Assembly: GCA_025738555.1 (NCBI GenBank)
Contig: JAOVFP010000006.1
Coordinates: forward strand, 2,728,001-2,792,000
DNA: 64,000 nt
Direction of reading: 5' to 3'
Source: Cyathus striatus
Lineage: Eukaryota; Basidiomycota; Agaricomycetes; Agaricales; Nidulariaceae
Part shown: piece by piece, positions 11,862 to 23,850 of the stretch
How the letters are laid out: every line of letters begins with the position of its first letter
Position numbering within the stretch: position 1 is the stretch's first letter
Position numbers and translations under genes: made by a program
The notes under the pieces: generated by a model
Told to the model about the DNA's origin: nothing
Database searches by the model: none
Seen by the model: only the letters and a program-made list of their open reading frames with translations

Positions 11862-12245
11862 GATGACTACCCACAAGGATCTGACGACGCCAGACGCCAG
11901 ATTTTTAAACTCCACCTGATGGCCTATTTTCTGCAAGTAGTGTCAGACCGTAAGGATGTCGTCGTAGGTGCTAGACTTACTGTCAGAAAATGAAAACATA
12001 AACAAGACGTGTGGGTTGGTGCCTTTGAGTACGTAATAAATCTAGGAAAACAGCACTTAAGCGAGGTTTGGAGACAGTTTTTCAGTCTGGCAGAGGAGGA
12101 TGGGGGGCTTCTCTATAATTTTCAGTCTGGCAAAATCTAACGGCCCTCGATAAGTTGATTTACTCTCAGTATCTCGGCTGATCTCAGTCTGGCGACACCA
12201 GAAATCGTCTGACGATGTCAGGTCCTTATGGGAAGTCACCCAGTC
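11862..12245. repeat. Imperfect inverted repeat, arms about 45 bp
   Basis: The left arm begins GATGACTACCCACAAGGATC (from about 11861) and contains CGCCAGA. The right arm (about 12190-12243) is its reverse complement with several mismatches (TCTGGCGACACCAGA ... TCCTTATGGGAAGTCACC). The 290 bp between contains two further TTCAGTCTGGCA copies. It interrupts the duplicated promoter region of the DUF4436-like pair, so it may be a small inserted element. Confidence 0.45.
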
Positions 12246-14776
12246 TCTTGATACCGATGTTATGGCCAAGAGATGTTACCCATTCTCAAACCTGTACATA
12301 CTTATTGAATGTTTTTTAGTGTGCCCAAAGAATACGAAGAAATAGTGTACTTATGCATGTACGAGGTTTTGCAATGCCAGAAATCGCTGTTCAGTGGCAA
12401 GTCGTGCTTCTGAAAAGAACAATGACAAATCCAATATCATGTTGTGACCTACATCTCGGTTGATCACTCGTAGACCAGAACTTCGGCACCGCTATGGCTG
12501 ACATTGCTGGAGAACTGAAATGCTATACTTCATTCAAGCACATTTTCGAAATTGTGCTTTGTTGGCGCCGTCTTGGCAAAAAGATAAGGGCTTGAAATGC
12601 AGCCACTAGTCTGTGGAAAACCAGGACAGTGCAAACCATTGAAGCAGTGGAACCTAAAGCCTATGGCCTATACATCCAACCCGACTAAAAGAATCCATTG
12701 GCAAGTCAAGACCATAAGCTCTAGATAGTGCAAGTACTGTCACAGAAAATTTCCCAATTACTCTGATCCTAAAAATCTGTGTCGGGGGGCGGAGAGGAAT
12801 GGAATCGAAAGTGCGACCTGTGCTATTTTCAAATTCAAAACGCCACTTGGCGTTTTCTCACCACACAACTATGTAAGTCACGTGATAGCGTTTCTGCCAC
12901 TCAGCGAGATTGAGTGAGTCGGCGACTAACATGTTGGTTGGTTTTAATGATTCATTGACCTAAGTATTGCCTAAGTAAAGCCTAAGTACCAATCCTTGTA
13001 ACTTTATACTCTATGTCCAACATTTTTGGTGCAGCGAAGTTCTTGTGATGTAGTAATTGAGTGACGGAAGTTGAATGGAAGGGCACTGATTTCCCACCTG
13101 GGATGGATGAATTCTGGCTACATTTGATTTCTTTATTTTAGACCGAGGTAGGATAATCCACCAATAGATGAATATAAAACTGGCTCTCGATGCGAGCCAT
13201 GGGGACAATGGTGTATTGGTATGCTGCTGCATCGCACTAAACATTTACTAGTTGAACCTGAGACTGATAAAGCCAGCTTTTGCATTATAATGTTGAATGC
13301 AGTAATATCATGAAATATATTCTATGTTGATGGATTTGATTGTATATAACTACATGATTCTATATGCAGCCAGTCTTCTGAGTATGCATATATATCAGAT
13401 GTTAATGATAATTTAATACAACAACTCAATCAGCCTGCTACATTCACAACTGCCGCTTCAGGAGCGTGTACTCGTCATTCTATATGGCTACTGGCTTGGG
13501 TAAGGACATCAGATACATAGTCTACAGACATATCGAACTTTGATTGCGTGCTTTCGTTATTATGTATGACAACTAGCGTCCATATGGTAGTTCACTTTTT
13601 CTTCAGTTTGTTCCTGAGGACCATTGAGTAATACAATGCATAAATTTATGCTTCATCTGTAGATAAAATCGAGCGTGATGATATAAGCCGAGGTTATCAC
13701 TGTAGAGACCACATACCTTCCAGAAGTATCGATTAACATCTTGTCTCTGGGCTTCAAAAATTCCGTTTTGAATTTACAATGGAGGGTGAAAGAGTACTCG
13801 ACGAAGAGGATTAAGCACTATCAACGTGTGTTTCATTACTTCTCGTTGCATTGGCATACCAGTCTCTTACGCACCCTTAACTGACATCCATCACTCTTCA
13901 ACTGACTTCTCATGCCAGCATATGATGAAATCATGAATAATTCTGCCAATTCGTTAAGTTGTCCAAACATTCCTGTTTGATATGTCATAAATTGGGTGGT
14001 TAAGTTTTGCAGACATGCATGTGGCATAATCAGTGCAAAAATAACAAGTGAAGTGACGATATCGTTTACGTGTGCTGTAGACCATAATTTCCAGCAGTAC
14101 GGTTTATGTTGGCGGTGGAGACTGATTGGATATTCTGACCGCCCTATCCAGCTGTAGACTTAAGCTTGAAATGTGAAGTCCCCGTGCTATGCTCAGTCGT
14201 TACCTGTCATTATGCGTTACAACAACTGGTTGTGAAGCGTTAAGTACAGCAATTTCTCGCACGCTTCAATGCACTGTCAACTTCAGGTTCAGTAATTGTT
14301 TGCTCTACTGTTTGCTTGTTCACTTGAACTGGGCAGCCGGAGTCGGATTCAGGCGGGCCGGGAAGACACGATCAAATATTGACCGGCTCCGCCGTTAAAC
14401 GTGCATGGATGATGATGCCATCGCTGTGGCTATTGGCTGTTACAGTATATGGTTGCGCGCAAACGATTCGACAACGACGGCCGTGAAGCGCAAAAAAAAT
14501 TTGTTCTATTATAATGTTTCGCAATCAGCTATAGACATGATGCGAAACGTTTTCTTCAGGGTCGCTAATAAAACTCAGGAGAGGTAATCGAATGATTTTC
14601 AGTCTAATCCCAACAGTGTCGTCCAAAGTGGTCTGATACATAGGTAGCATTTATTTTATTTTATTTTATTCTCATTTAAACGGCCAGTTCAATCGAGGCC
14701 TAGTGCATCGACAAGTAACCTGGTAACGGTTCCAACAATATCCACTCAAAGCTTTCTCCAGGACTTGTCCCGAACA
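12246..14776. other. Intergenic, no supported gene
   Basis: Short frames at 13011-13244, 13836-14027, 14189-14398 and 14405-14587 have no recognisable domains. A simple TTTTATTTTATTTTATT run lies at about 14651-14670. Confidence 0.3.
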
Positions 14777-16027
14777 ATGCTTAATATTGTCGGCCACCTA
14801 CTTCTGGTCTTCGGAACAGTCACATTTGGTCTCACAGTTAAATCCCAGTCTCTTATAATCCACTCCATTTTCTTTGCAGTTGCAACCTCTATATATGTGT
14901 CTATCTTGTTTGTTTACTATCCTGATGACGACAATGCAACGCACTACTTCGTCGGTTTCACGGGCGCCTGCCTCCTTGCGGTCGCCTTTGATCTCCTCAT
15001 GTTGCAATCCAATCCGCAAGACACACTAAAACACACCTACCAAGACAAGAATGCATCACAACTCCCGTTTATTTCGAGACTAAAATGGGCAGCGACACTC
15101 TTATTAAACGTACGAGGCGCTAACTGGAATTGTGCAGTCCTGGGACTGCGCTACCCTCGGGCTACATCACGATGGCAGTTCGTGTTTTCCCAGTTCATAT
15201 GGACGGGAGTGTATTACCTCCTTGGGGATATATTCAGCATTTACACACGGAGACATCCTGCGTTCCAGCATCCGCCTCTTGAAACCTTCGGCGCATGTGG
15301 ACTTTTGTGGCAGAGTGTGAATGTGATGGTATACTGGACAACCATGGTTGCTTGTTTGAATCACATTCAGACAATGATTTCCGCCATGTTGGTTGCACTG
15401 GGACTTTCAGAACTGGAGGATTGGCCGACAGTATTTGGTGAATGGTCTCAAACCAAGAGTGTCCGGGCATTCTGGGGCCCCTGGGGGTAAGAACTCGTCT
15501 TTCATCTGCTTTTGTGAACAATACTTGACCTGTACGCTAGGAAAAGCTGGCACCAAGGCCTCCGCCATGTACGTTTTTTCATCTTCATTATATAATTTTT
15601 ACTTATTCGAATATCACAGACTATTCAACCACAGTCAAAATATCTTATTAATAACGTGCTTGGTGTAGCACCTGGAACCTTGCAATCAAAATATACTCAA
15701 CTATTCATGTGCTTTCTGCTCTCCGGTGTCTATCATGTGACTGCAGACTGGTTCACTATATGAAGTTGCTCTTCTGCTCAGACTAATATCAAGTTCTTTG
15801 TTTCTCAGGCTGTGTTTATAATGCTCGAAGACTTCATTATTTTCATTGGTAAGAAGACTGGGACAACCGGGGTTCTGAGTATGTTGTCATACGCATGGGT
15901 TATAGGATGGATGACTGTGAGTTGTCCAATGTGGATGGAGACAATGATCTCTGGAGACACTGCTGCATTTACATCTACAATTTCTGTGATGGAATTATTG
16001 CTGAGCGTATTACCTAGTTCTACCTAG
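14777..16027 (+). CDS. Wax-synthase-like membrane-bound O-acyltransferase (MBOAT)
   Basis: Four exons keep phase: 14777-15486, 15541-15568, 15620-15736 and 15782-16027, giving about 366 residues. Introns are 54, 51 and 45 bases. The protein is strongly hydrophobic with 7-8 predicted membrane segments. It carries the family's marks in order: VRGANWN (about residue 113), SVRAFWGPWGKSWHQGLRH split by intron 1 (about 230), FLLSGVYH (about 280) and FFVSQAVFIMLED. The histidine of WHQ and that of SGVYH match the conserved MBOAT/wax-synthase positions. Family members transfer acyl groups to alcohols or terpenoid hydroxyls at the ER. No biosynthetic cluster is visible nearby, so the substrate is unknown. 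A TTG-initiated frame reaches 14765, but the ATG at 14777 is preferred. The third intron boundary is the least certain. Confidence 0.8.
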
Positions 16028-18265
16028 GCTCAAACTCAATTTAAGCTGTGCAGACCATGTAATATCCATAATATATAGTCACACAGGGTTAGCACCATAT
16101 GACAGTAAAATCTACCATGAACATTTGAAACTCCTATGGATCTCACTGTGACATTTGATTAATTTCAACAGTCCTCAATAAAACTCAACCAACACAGGAT
16201 GTCATGGCCCAATGGTTTGCTGGCCTCTTGAATATACCATGAAGTATGAACGACGCATATCATGAAATATTCAAACTTTTTGCAGTGGAAGGGCCCGGCA
16301 GCGTTTTCACATAGTAGAATAAATAGATAGATTTGAATGAAACGATGGTCTGATAGCTTAGGAGTATACGCAGAGTATGAATCCCAAATCTTTGTCAATG
16401 TGAAGCAGACCAGTATACGTCGTGCAAGTTGTTTTATACTTTCCCTTCTTTAAGGCACTTGCAGTTGGCTATACCTCCACTTCATGCTAGCTCACAGGTA
16501 AAGATAAAAGGCATGTAAAATTTAAATGCTTTGTTCATACTCACCCCCAAATTCATACCCCTGTGCACTTTGCAACTTGACCTTTTCCTCATCAAGCCCA
16601 AATCCATGTTTTCTTGCTCCTGCCATCCATGTTCCTCACTAGGGAGTACTTTCCAGAGGAGGGACATAGTGGTGGGTATCTGATATGATCATTGGTTTCT
16701 TGTTCAGATACACAGAATACAAAATGGTGAATTTGGTGGTGGAAGGCATTACAATAATGTACCTCCAACTCCAAGTTCCCAGGAATCGTATCCTTTTGTC
16801 ATGTATGTAGAGTAGATGGACAAGTAGGAATGAAGGCCATAGCTTGTCCCATAACCCCCTCCTGATCATGTTATACACTGTCAGATCTGAACGTATCCTT
16901 GAATTCAATCATCCCTTATTTTCACCTTGTATGTTAGAGGGCAGAGCTAGGAGGCCTATAGATCCCTAAGGATCACTTCAGTTGCAAAAGACGTGGAAGA
17001 TGAGTAGAAGCTTGACTATCCAACCCAAGGAATAATGTCCAACTTATTGGTTCCTGGGCATGGTTGTGAGCAAATAGACTACAGGGAAGGAGAGAGATTG
17101 AACCTCAGGGAGAATTTTTGTTGCCATACTACACATGTTATGCTTCCTATACATTGGCTTTGTCCTCGCAATGCAGTCAGACACGCAGCCCTCGTGTACT
17201 AAGGCAACTTGACTAATGAGTCTCAGAAATACCAACTGCTGTATCTGCCGCTCCATGTGCACGTGCGGATGTTCGAAAGGGCAGTGTAATTCTAGAAGGG
17301 AGAAGGCGGTTAGTGCCACTGTATGCATTGAAGGTGTATGATTGTCTTCATGGTTTAGGTGGATCGCTCTCGTCATGATACTAGATGGTGGGTACAGATT
17401 GTTGTGAAGCATACAGGGGGTATTCTTGACAGGTGGTAATGTGATCCAAAGCCTAATGTGTTTGAGCAAGAAAAGTTCCGTCTTGTAGATAAAGTTAAGT
17501 CCCAATGACTGACATACTACCTAACACGAAGTTTCAGTAAATGATGATTAAGGTTATAGAAGAGGGGCAACGTACAAAGTTAACGCTTTTTGACTCTCGC
17601 ATGATATACCCCAGAATCATTCCTTTAATGCTCTTCACGGGGGGTACATACACAGCCGAAGTCCCAGCTAATGTCATGCATCCCATGCGTCCCAACAACT
17701 CTGAGTCATGCCAAAGTCCTTGAGTGCCTTTGTAGACGCACCAGCAACTTTTTATCACTCCTGCCTCCGGAACAGCTTCAACTTCAGTGACCATCCCAAT
17801 GTTCTCAGCTGCCACAAGTTCCTCCATCATTCCTGGTATGGACTAGACATCTGTTGCAATGCTATATCACTGAGATGCGCAGATTAGAAGCTGGAATGCA
17901 TGGCAGACTCCTTTTACATGGAGGTGAGCTGTAGAGTAGCATCAGTGTGAGTCACTGAGGTAGTTGCATGAAAAGTTGTTTGACAGTGGTAGTCGTGTGG
18001 TAGCCGTCTCATCAGAGTGGTAGTATTGTCACCTATATAGACGCTAAGATATGGAATGGATAGTGCATGTGGTTGATGAAGTAGATGACTACAAATAAGT
18101 TCGTACATGATTGTACAATGATGGACTCGGCGACTCGGCGGGACCGTCCCTAAGCATGAATGTGAACCGTGAGAAACATATTTATAAGCATACATCACTC
18201 GGTAATTACCAAACTTTTTCCGTTACTCGGAACAATCACACAAGGCTGGCAGTCAGTTTCATCTA
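16028..18265. other. Unrecognised open-frame fragments
   Basis: On the minus strand, fragments at 16908-16639, 17505-17044 (153 codons), 17830-17534 (98 codons, acidic start MMEELVAAENIG) and 18198-17914 have moderate coding appearance. They share no domain I know and have no convincing splice links. They may be the remains of one gene or element. Confidence 0.25.
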
Positions 18266-19796
18266 CTGCAAACCAGTATATTGCACTGCTCCATGAGATC
18301 AGGTGGACTTCAGGTAGAGTCCAGGTAAAATCCTGGACTCCAGGTGGACTTCAGTGGACTTCAGATGGACTTCAGGTGGACTCTACTGGACTCCAGCTGG
18401 ACTCTACCTGGACTCTACTGTACTAAGTAGTTTAGACATTACTTGGGGTTTACCTGGATTCCAGCTGGACTCTACCTGGACTCTACCTAGACTCTACCTG
18501 TACTAAGTAGTTTAGACATTACCTGGGGTTCACCTGGACTCCAGCTGGACTCTACCTAGACTCTACCTGTACTAAGTAGTTTAGACATTACTTGGGGTTC
18601 ACCTGGACTCCAGCTGGATTCTACCTGGACTCTACCTGTACTAAGTAGTTGAAACATTACCTGGAGTTCACCTGGACTCTACCTGGACTCTACCTGTACT
18701 AAGTAGTTGAGACATTACCTGGGGTTCACCTGGACTCCAGCTGGACTCTACCTGGACTCTACCTAGACTCTACCTGTACTAAGTAGTTGAAACATTACCT
18801 GGGGTTTACCTGGATTCCAGCTGGACTATACCTGGACTCTACCTGTACTAAGTAGTTGAAACATTACCTGGAGTTCACCTGGACTCTACCTGGACTCCAC
18901 TGAACTCAAGTGTGACATGTCAGAAAATGCTGAAAAAGCGTGACATGCGTGAGAAAGGTGTGACATGTGTGACAACCGTGGGAAAAAGTGCGACATGTCA
19001 TATCCACGCTTTTCAGCATTTTCCAAACATGTCTCACTTTTCCCACGGTTGTCACGCATGTCACACCTTTCCCACGCATGTCACGCTTTTTCAGCATTTT
19101 CTGACATGTCACACTTGAGTTCAGTGGAGTCCAGGTAGAGTCCAGGTGAACCCCAGGTAATGTTTCAACTACTTAGTACAGGTAGAGTCCAGGTATAGTC
19201 CAGCTGGAGCCCAGGTGAACTCCAGGTAATATCTCAACTACTTAGTACAGGTAGAGTTCAGGTAGAGTTCAGGTAGAGTCCAGGTATATTCCAGCTGGAG
19301 TCCAGGTGAACCCCAGGTAATGTCTCAACTACTTAGTACATAGTAGAGTTCAGGTAGAGTTCAGGTAGAGTCCAGGTATATTCCAGCTGGAGTCCAGGTG
19401 AATCCCAGGTAATGTCTCAACTACTTAGTACAGGTAGAGTCTAGGTAGATTCCAGGTAGAGTCCAGCTGGAGTCCAGGTGAACCCCAGGTAATGTTTAAG
19501 CTACTTTGTACAGTAGAGTCCAGGTTGAGTCCAGGTAGAGTCTATCTGAAGCCCAGTTGACTAAGTCCAGTGGACTCCAGGTGTATTCCAGTATTTTTCT
19601 GGACTCTACCTGAACTTTACCTGGAGTCCAGCTGGAGTCTATCTAAATCCTACAATTTTTCTATATAAAGTTCAGGTAGAGTCCAGGTAGAGTCCAGTAA
19701 AGTCCAGGTGGACTTCAGGTGGACTTCAGGTGGAATACCTGGACTCCAGGTGGACTCCACCTGATTCCGTGGAGCAGTGTAATGACCTCCTGCAAA
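18266..19796. mobile_element. Foldback (long inverted repeat) element
   Basis: The whole 1.5 kb is an inverted repeat. The left end (from about 18273) and right end (to about 19789) share CACTGCTCCA ... TCAGGTGGA in opposite orientation. Each arm is built from a 65-100-base unit containing TACTAAGTAGTT, ACATTACCTGGGGTTCACC and TGGACTCCAGCTGGACTC, seven copies on the left and five on the right. CTGCAAA occurs at 18266-18272 and 19790-19796 and is the best candidate target duplication. No transposase is encoded, so it would be non-autonomous. It ends about 20 bp beyond the stop codon of the gene at 19816, apparently in its 3' region. The superfamily is unknown. Confidence 0.65.
18906..19118. 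repeat. Central near-perfect palindrome of the foldback element
   Basis: Arms of about 90-100 bases (about 18909-19003 and 19032-19118) are almost exact reverse complements, joined by a loop of roughly 30 bases. Within each arm GTGACATG-type units recur. The two strands therefore encode nearly the same 68-codon reading frame, which is a by-product of the palindrome and not evidence of a protein. Confidence 0.8.
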
Positions 19797-19815
19797 TGAT
19801 ACAACACATTTTGTA

Positions 19816-20397
19816 CTAAACGGCAGTACATATAAATGATGAGGCCTTGTCATTGAAATTAGTTTGTCCATTATGTCCAGGGACATGAAAGAAATTCCAT
19901 GTTCCACCATTCAAAAACACACTATCATCAGATGAAGAGCTTTTACATTTTAAAGCACTAATCATACTTTCAATCACAGTTACAATATTATATTAGATGA
20001 TTGGAGACATACCTGAAGAATGTGCATACTAACTCAGACGGAATCTCAGCATTGCTCACTTCTTTATTGAGAAATGTCAGTCTGCCGGTGAAGTTTACAC
20101 ATTCGTCATTTGGGATTGGAATTGTAACACATCCATTACGTGGGGAGATGCTTCCAGTGCAAACAACAGCCATTGGACTTAACTGCAATGTGGTGCCATG
20201 AGGAGGTAATACTAACAAAGTTCATTAATAATAAAAAGTACCTTGATGGAATGAGCATCGGCAGCAGCGGTAATGACTGCTACAGATGCAGCTGTGGCAG
20301 CGGTAGCAGTGGATTGTGCACCGGCAGCAGACAAAGCAACTGCACTAGCCGAAGAAGCCATAGCAACAGCAGTGAGAATGTATTTGGAGTAAAACAT
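19816..20397 (-). CDS. Small secreted protein, beta/gamma-crystallin-like
   Basis: Three exons keep phase: 20397-20242, 20182-20013 and 19921-19816. Introns are 59 and 91 bases and the product is about 143 residues. The N-terminus (MFYSKYILTAVAMASSASAV) looks like a signal peptide, followed by an alanine/threonine-rich stretch. The mature part has GCVTIP, NFTGRLTFLNKEVS, LVCTFF and a final NDKASSFIC. That arrangement resembles the Greek-key crystallin-like secreted proteins of fungi, but the match is judged by eye. The start is supported by the duplicate at 22055: MF(Y/C)SKYILT is conserved in frame there, whereas the upstream reading is not. The foldback element ends just beyond the stop codon. 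Confidence 0.65.
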
Positions 20398-21148
20398 TAG
20401 TTCAGAAATGTGGATGAAAGTGGGGTGGTGTTTCAATATTGCAGAAATATAATCCACTTTATAGCATTTTTGTCTTTGCTTCTGGAATCTGGATGAGTCA
20501 ATGAAGCTACCAGCATGCTCAAACTTCGAAACTTCGAAATGTAGATAACCAACATCTTCTCTGTCATGTATTTCTTCTAATATCATGCACAAACAGTTAA
20601 ATTTGATTTCCCCCCACACTAGTCTACAGTGCTTTACTGTTTGTAATGTGTGCCTTTAAAGAAGTGTACTGGTGCTATACTATTTCCAACTCCGTGCACA
20701 AGCCAGAATTGCGGGGGAGAAGTCTGTCGGGACTCGGTATTTGTATATCGGCCCTGTGTGTAGTGGACATGGTAAATATGAGAAATCGATTGACCCCATT
20801 ACTTGTATATTAACTAGTTATGCAACTGTGTATTACAAGTGGGTTATTATTGGGTCCCTCTTTGATGTGCCTCCAAGAATGATGGGGGGGTAACATGGTT
20901 TCTAAACTCTTAGCATGAGTGGCCCGGGTTTATCTCTGCATGAGGAATGGGTAGATTCTCTGGTATGTGTGGCTCTACGATGATTTAATATCTATCATAT
21001 TATTTTTACCATGCTACTTTATTGAATAATAAGCTATATCAATTCTTCTGTCAGTTTCCTGTCTCCTTTATCAGTATGTGTATGCAGCGATAAAATGTGA
21101 TGTACTAACAATAAATATAGAAATCCAATGTAGAGTACCAGACAATCC
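20398..21148. other. Promoter side of the crystallin-like gene and spacer
   Basis: Sequence at 20400-20640 resembles 22080-22330, so the two gene copies duplicated with their promoters. The resemblance is not in a common reading frame, which argues that the upstream part of the open frame to 20619 is untranslated. Nothing is recognised from 20640 to 21148. Confidence 0.4.
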
Positions 21149-22055
21149 TTATGACGAGAAACTATAAACAAATGATGAAGCCTTGTCCTTAAAGTCAATT
21201 CGGACACCATCTTTTTCAGGGACAGAACCGAAATCCCACATTCCACATTGGATGAATGGCTTTCGCAACCTTCCACACTATTCACACGTTGTCAATCACA
21301 GTTACAGTGCTATATTGGATGATTGGGGACATACCTGTAGAACGTGCATACGAATCCAGATGGAATTTGAGCATCGCTCACCTCTTTATTGAGTAAAGTC
21401 AGTCTGCCGGTGAAATTTGTACATTGGTCAGGTACGACAGGGATTGTGACACATCCATCAGTTCTGCAGGCTACAACATTTGGACCTGACTGAAATGTGG
21501 TGCTATAAGCAATATTAGCAAAATTCATGTATAATAGAAAATACTTCTATGGAACGAGTGTGCAAGTTGAAGGTGTGGAGGGCAAAAGCACATTCCAAGG
21601 CAGCCTCAAGAGAAAGAAAATCTCTATGGTTCAGGACCCAAGGATTGAGAGCAGTGGCCAGCTCCCTAAGATTGTCAAGGTTGTCAGGAGTGAAGTTAGG
21701 GGAAATACCATGAACTGCATGCAAGTGGTTGAAGGAATGAAGGAAGACAATGTCCTCCAACCAACGAACCACAGCAATGCAGTTCTGAGCATACTCGATT
21801 TGTTCTAACTCAGCAGCCAATGAAGCACAATAAGTGCACATACAACTAAGGTCGAGGGCATGGCACACATGGTTTAGACCTGAAACCAGAAAAGGAGTTA
21901 GTGAATGAAAAAGAAGGAAAAAGAAATATGTACCAAGCACCGGAAGCAGCTGTGGCTGCGGTAGCGGCGGATTGTGCAATACCAGCAGACAAAGCAGCTG
22001 CACTTGCCGGAGAAGCCATAGTAATAGTTGTGAGAATGTATTTGGAGCAGAACAT
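21149..22055 (-). pseudogene. Broken duplicate of the crystallin-like gene, interrupted by foreign coding DNA
   Basis: ATG at 22055 begins MFCSKYILTT, and the alanine-rich stretch follows as in the intact copy. At about 21936 it changes to a 375-bp segment homologous to the retrotransposon passenger gene at 24127-25916. It resumes at about 21562 with SIE and a GTATTT donor. Exon 2 (about 21501-21323) reads GCVTIPVV and NFTGRLTLLNKEVSDA. Exon 3 is shifted out of frame. Its homologous reading (VPEKDG ... FKDKASSF, TAA at 21151-21149) cannot be reached by the equivalent splice. The insert plus the frameshift make a functional product unlikely. Confidence 0.75.
21562..21936 (-). other. Captured fragment of a retrotransposon passenger gene, intron retained
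   Basis: Minus-strand sequence corresponds to 25287-25665 of the passenger gene. It starts at the GGTACRTATTTC donor, spans the 57-base intron with its GGTTKCAG acceptor, and ends at TTCAACTTGC. Matched peptide includes AAELEQ(V/I)EYAQNCIAVVR and LDNLRELATAL. Nearly all CpG dinucleotides of the intact copy are TpG or CpA here. Because the intron is present, the fragment came from DNA or an antisense transcript and not from the gene's own spliced mRNA. Confidence 0.85.
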
Positions 22056-22765
22056 TATGGCTGGTACTTGCGTAATGAAGAGGTGAAAATGTGCGCTCAC
22101 TGCATAATAGAATTCATTTCTAGCTTTCTTGGTTTCACTTCCAATGGCCCGGGTGGAATGGTCAAATGAGACTTTCAGTCTGCTCGAACTTCGAAATACA
22201 GACAGCCGACTCGGAGGTCTTCTCTGCCATATACTTCTTCTAATGTCAAGAACAAAACTTATAGTCAACTCGGGTTTCATATTTCTCTAGTCTATGGTGC
22301 TATACCAATTCCAACTCCGCGCGCAAGCAGTGGACTACCAAGGTAGTGATATAAATGGCTAGTATTCATTTCAATACTTCGAATTTTCTGGGACTGTCGT
22401 CATCTGTAGCTCTCTGTCGGTGTTTAAACAGCGGGGTGCGAAATGAACGTGATAAACGGAATTATCAAATACTAATATTAATTTATGGCTTCTAGTAAGT
22501 TACGTCTGTTGTGCATTTACTTATCATAATTGGCTTTAGCACTGTATGGCACTGTTTTCTCTTTATTTGTGTTCTGCCACTTTGTCCACTGAGAAGTCGT
22601 TGTACTAATTCTTTCTCGATTAATTTATTGGTAATTTATACAGTCTGAGTGCTGAGTACAGCGAAGGGTACTCCTGGATTCGAAAAAAAGAGGCACGTCC
22701 CGCGTCCTGTCTTGTTCCCGAGTCCCGACACCCCAGTCAAAGCTCAAACCACAAAAAGTTGATTC
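22056..22765. other. Intergenic sequence left of the large retrotransposon
   Basis: No gene recognised. The last four bases (GAAT, 22766-22769) are the left target duplication of the element that follows. Confidence 0.4.
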
Positions 22766-22769
22766 GAAT

Positions 22770-23837
22770 TAAAGTACCTAGTTTAGCGCAACGTAGTATA
22801 AATTAAAATATGTATAATTTCACTCACACCACGTACGCTCACTAAGAAAGTGCTCGGTGGGTAAGACTCGGATGCAGGACGCGTCCGGGCGAAGTAAGGT
22901 AAAGTAAATGGTGTCGAAGACCGACGCACAAGATGGAATGCGTGCTTAGCGAACGCTTTGATGCGCGTTTGATGCGCGTTCCTTAATCTCGGACTTAGCA
23001 CGGGCTTAGGACTTTGACTCTCGTTACACTCAGAATCTCAAGCTCGCACAAATACTCTCGCAAAACTGCTTAATGGTATTTCTCGGGGCACAGGAGACTG
23101 CTCTCCCTCTACTTTACTCTACCTATTAAATATCATACAGGACTACGGCTAGAGGAACTATATAGTTAGGACAAATACAGTAATTTACATATTAGCTAAG
23201 CAGTAAGATAGACTTTTGGACTGGATACAGACGTCTGGGATGGACCAGAGTAATTCACGCATGTACAAACATACGAGCGCCAAGAATGCGTTCATATGGG
23301 AAGATAGCGAAGAACAATAAATCGTCCTGCAGGAAGAACGCTCCATACGGAGGCGTGATGCCGCGCGCTTTGACTCGTGGAAATGGGAACCGCTGAATCA
23401 GCCTGCCGGGAATGCCGGATCTCAGGCCAGGCTAGGCGCCTATGGCGTGCTGATGCACAGCGCTGGTACAGCGTGGTTAGATAGCGGCAACTGCCGTGGG
23501 TCTAGTGCTCATGCCTTTTCCTATGACGCGATAACATAGCTTCGATATCCTATTATTAGAATAGACGCGCGCTTAGCTCGATCTCCGGCCTTACTGGTAA
23601 CTATTTCCCACCGATGTCGAGAATAAGCTCTGACCTCGGTGTTTCTATTCTTAGACGCTTTCCTACTTAGGCTAGTTATGTCCCTTATTAGCGCGAGTCG
23701 TTCCCACGCTAGCTAACGGTCCGGGACCTCTACCTTAGCTAATAATTACAACCCAGATATATTATACCGTTTGTAAGTAGCGCGTTGAATATAGAAATAA
23801 TGTTTTTATAGTAGGTAGAAGTACGCTAGGCGTATTA
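22770..23837 (-). repeat. 3' LTR (left copy) of the 13.6 kb element
   Basis: 1,068 bp. The outer ends on this strand are TAAAGTACC and GGCGTATTA, so the termini are TAA/TTA and not the usual TG/CA. Against the other LTR it has G for A at about 22882 and 23024 (CpG retained here) and A for G at about 23066. A CTATAAAAAC box lies about 26 bases inside the retroviral 5' edge on the minus strand. Confidence 0.92.
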
Positions 23838-23850
23838 TCTCCCCCCAACC
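23838..23850 (-). other. Polypurine tract of the 13.6 kb element
   Basis: On the minus strand GGTTGGGGGGAGA lies immediately upstream of the 3' LTR, the position at which plus-strand DNA synthesis is primed in LTR elements. Confidence 0.75.

Noticed and set aside
18906..19118. Two 68-codon open frames, one on each strand, with almost the same peptide
   Set aside because: They result from the palindrome at the centre of the foldback element. No start context or domain supports a protein.
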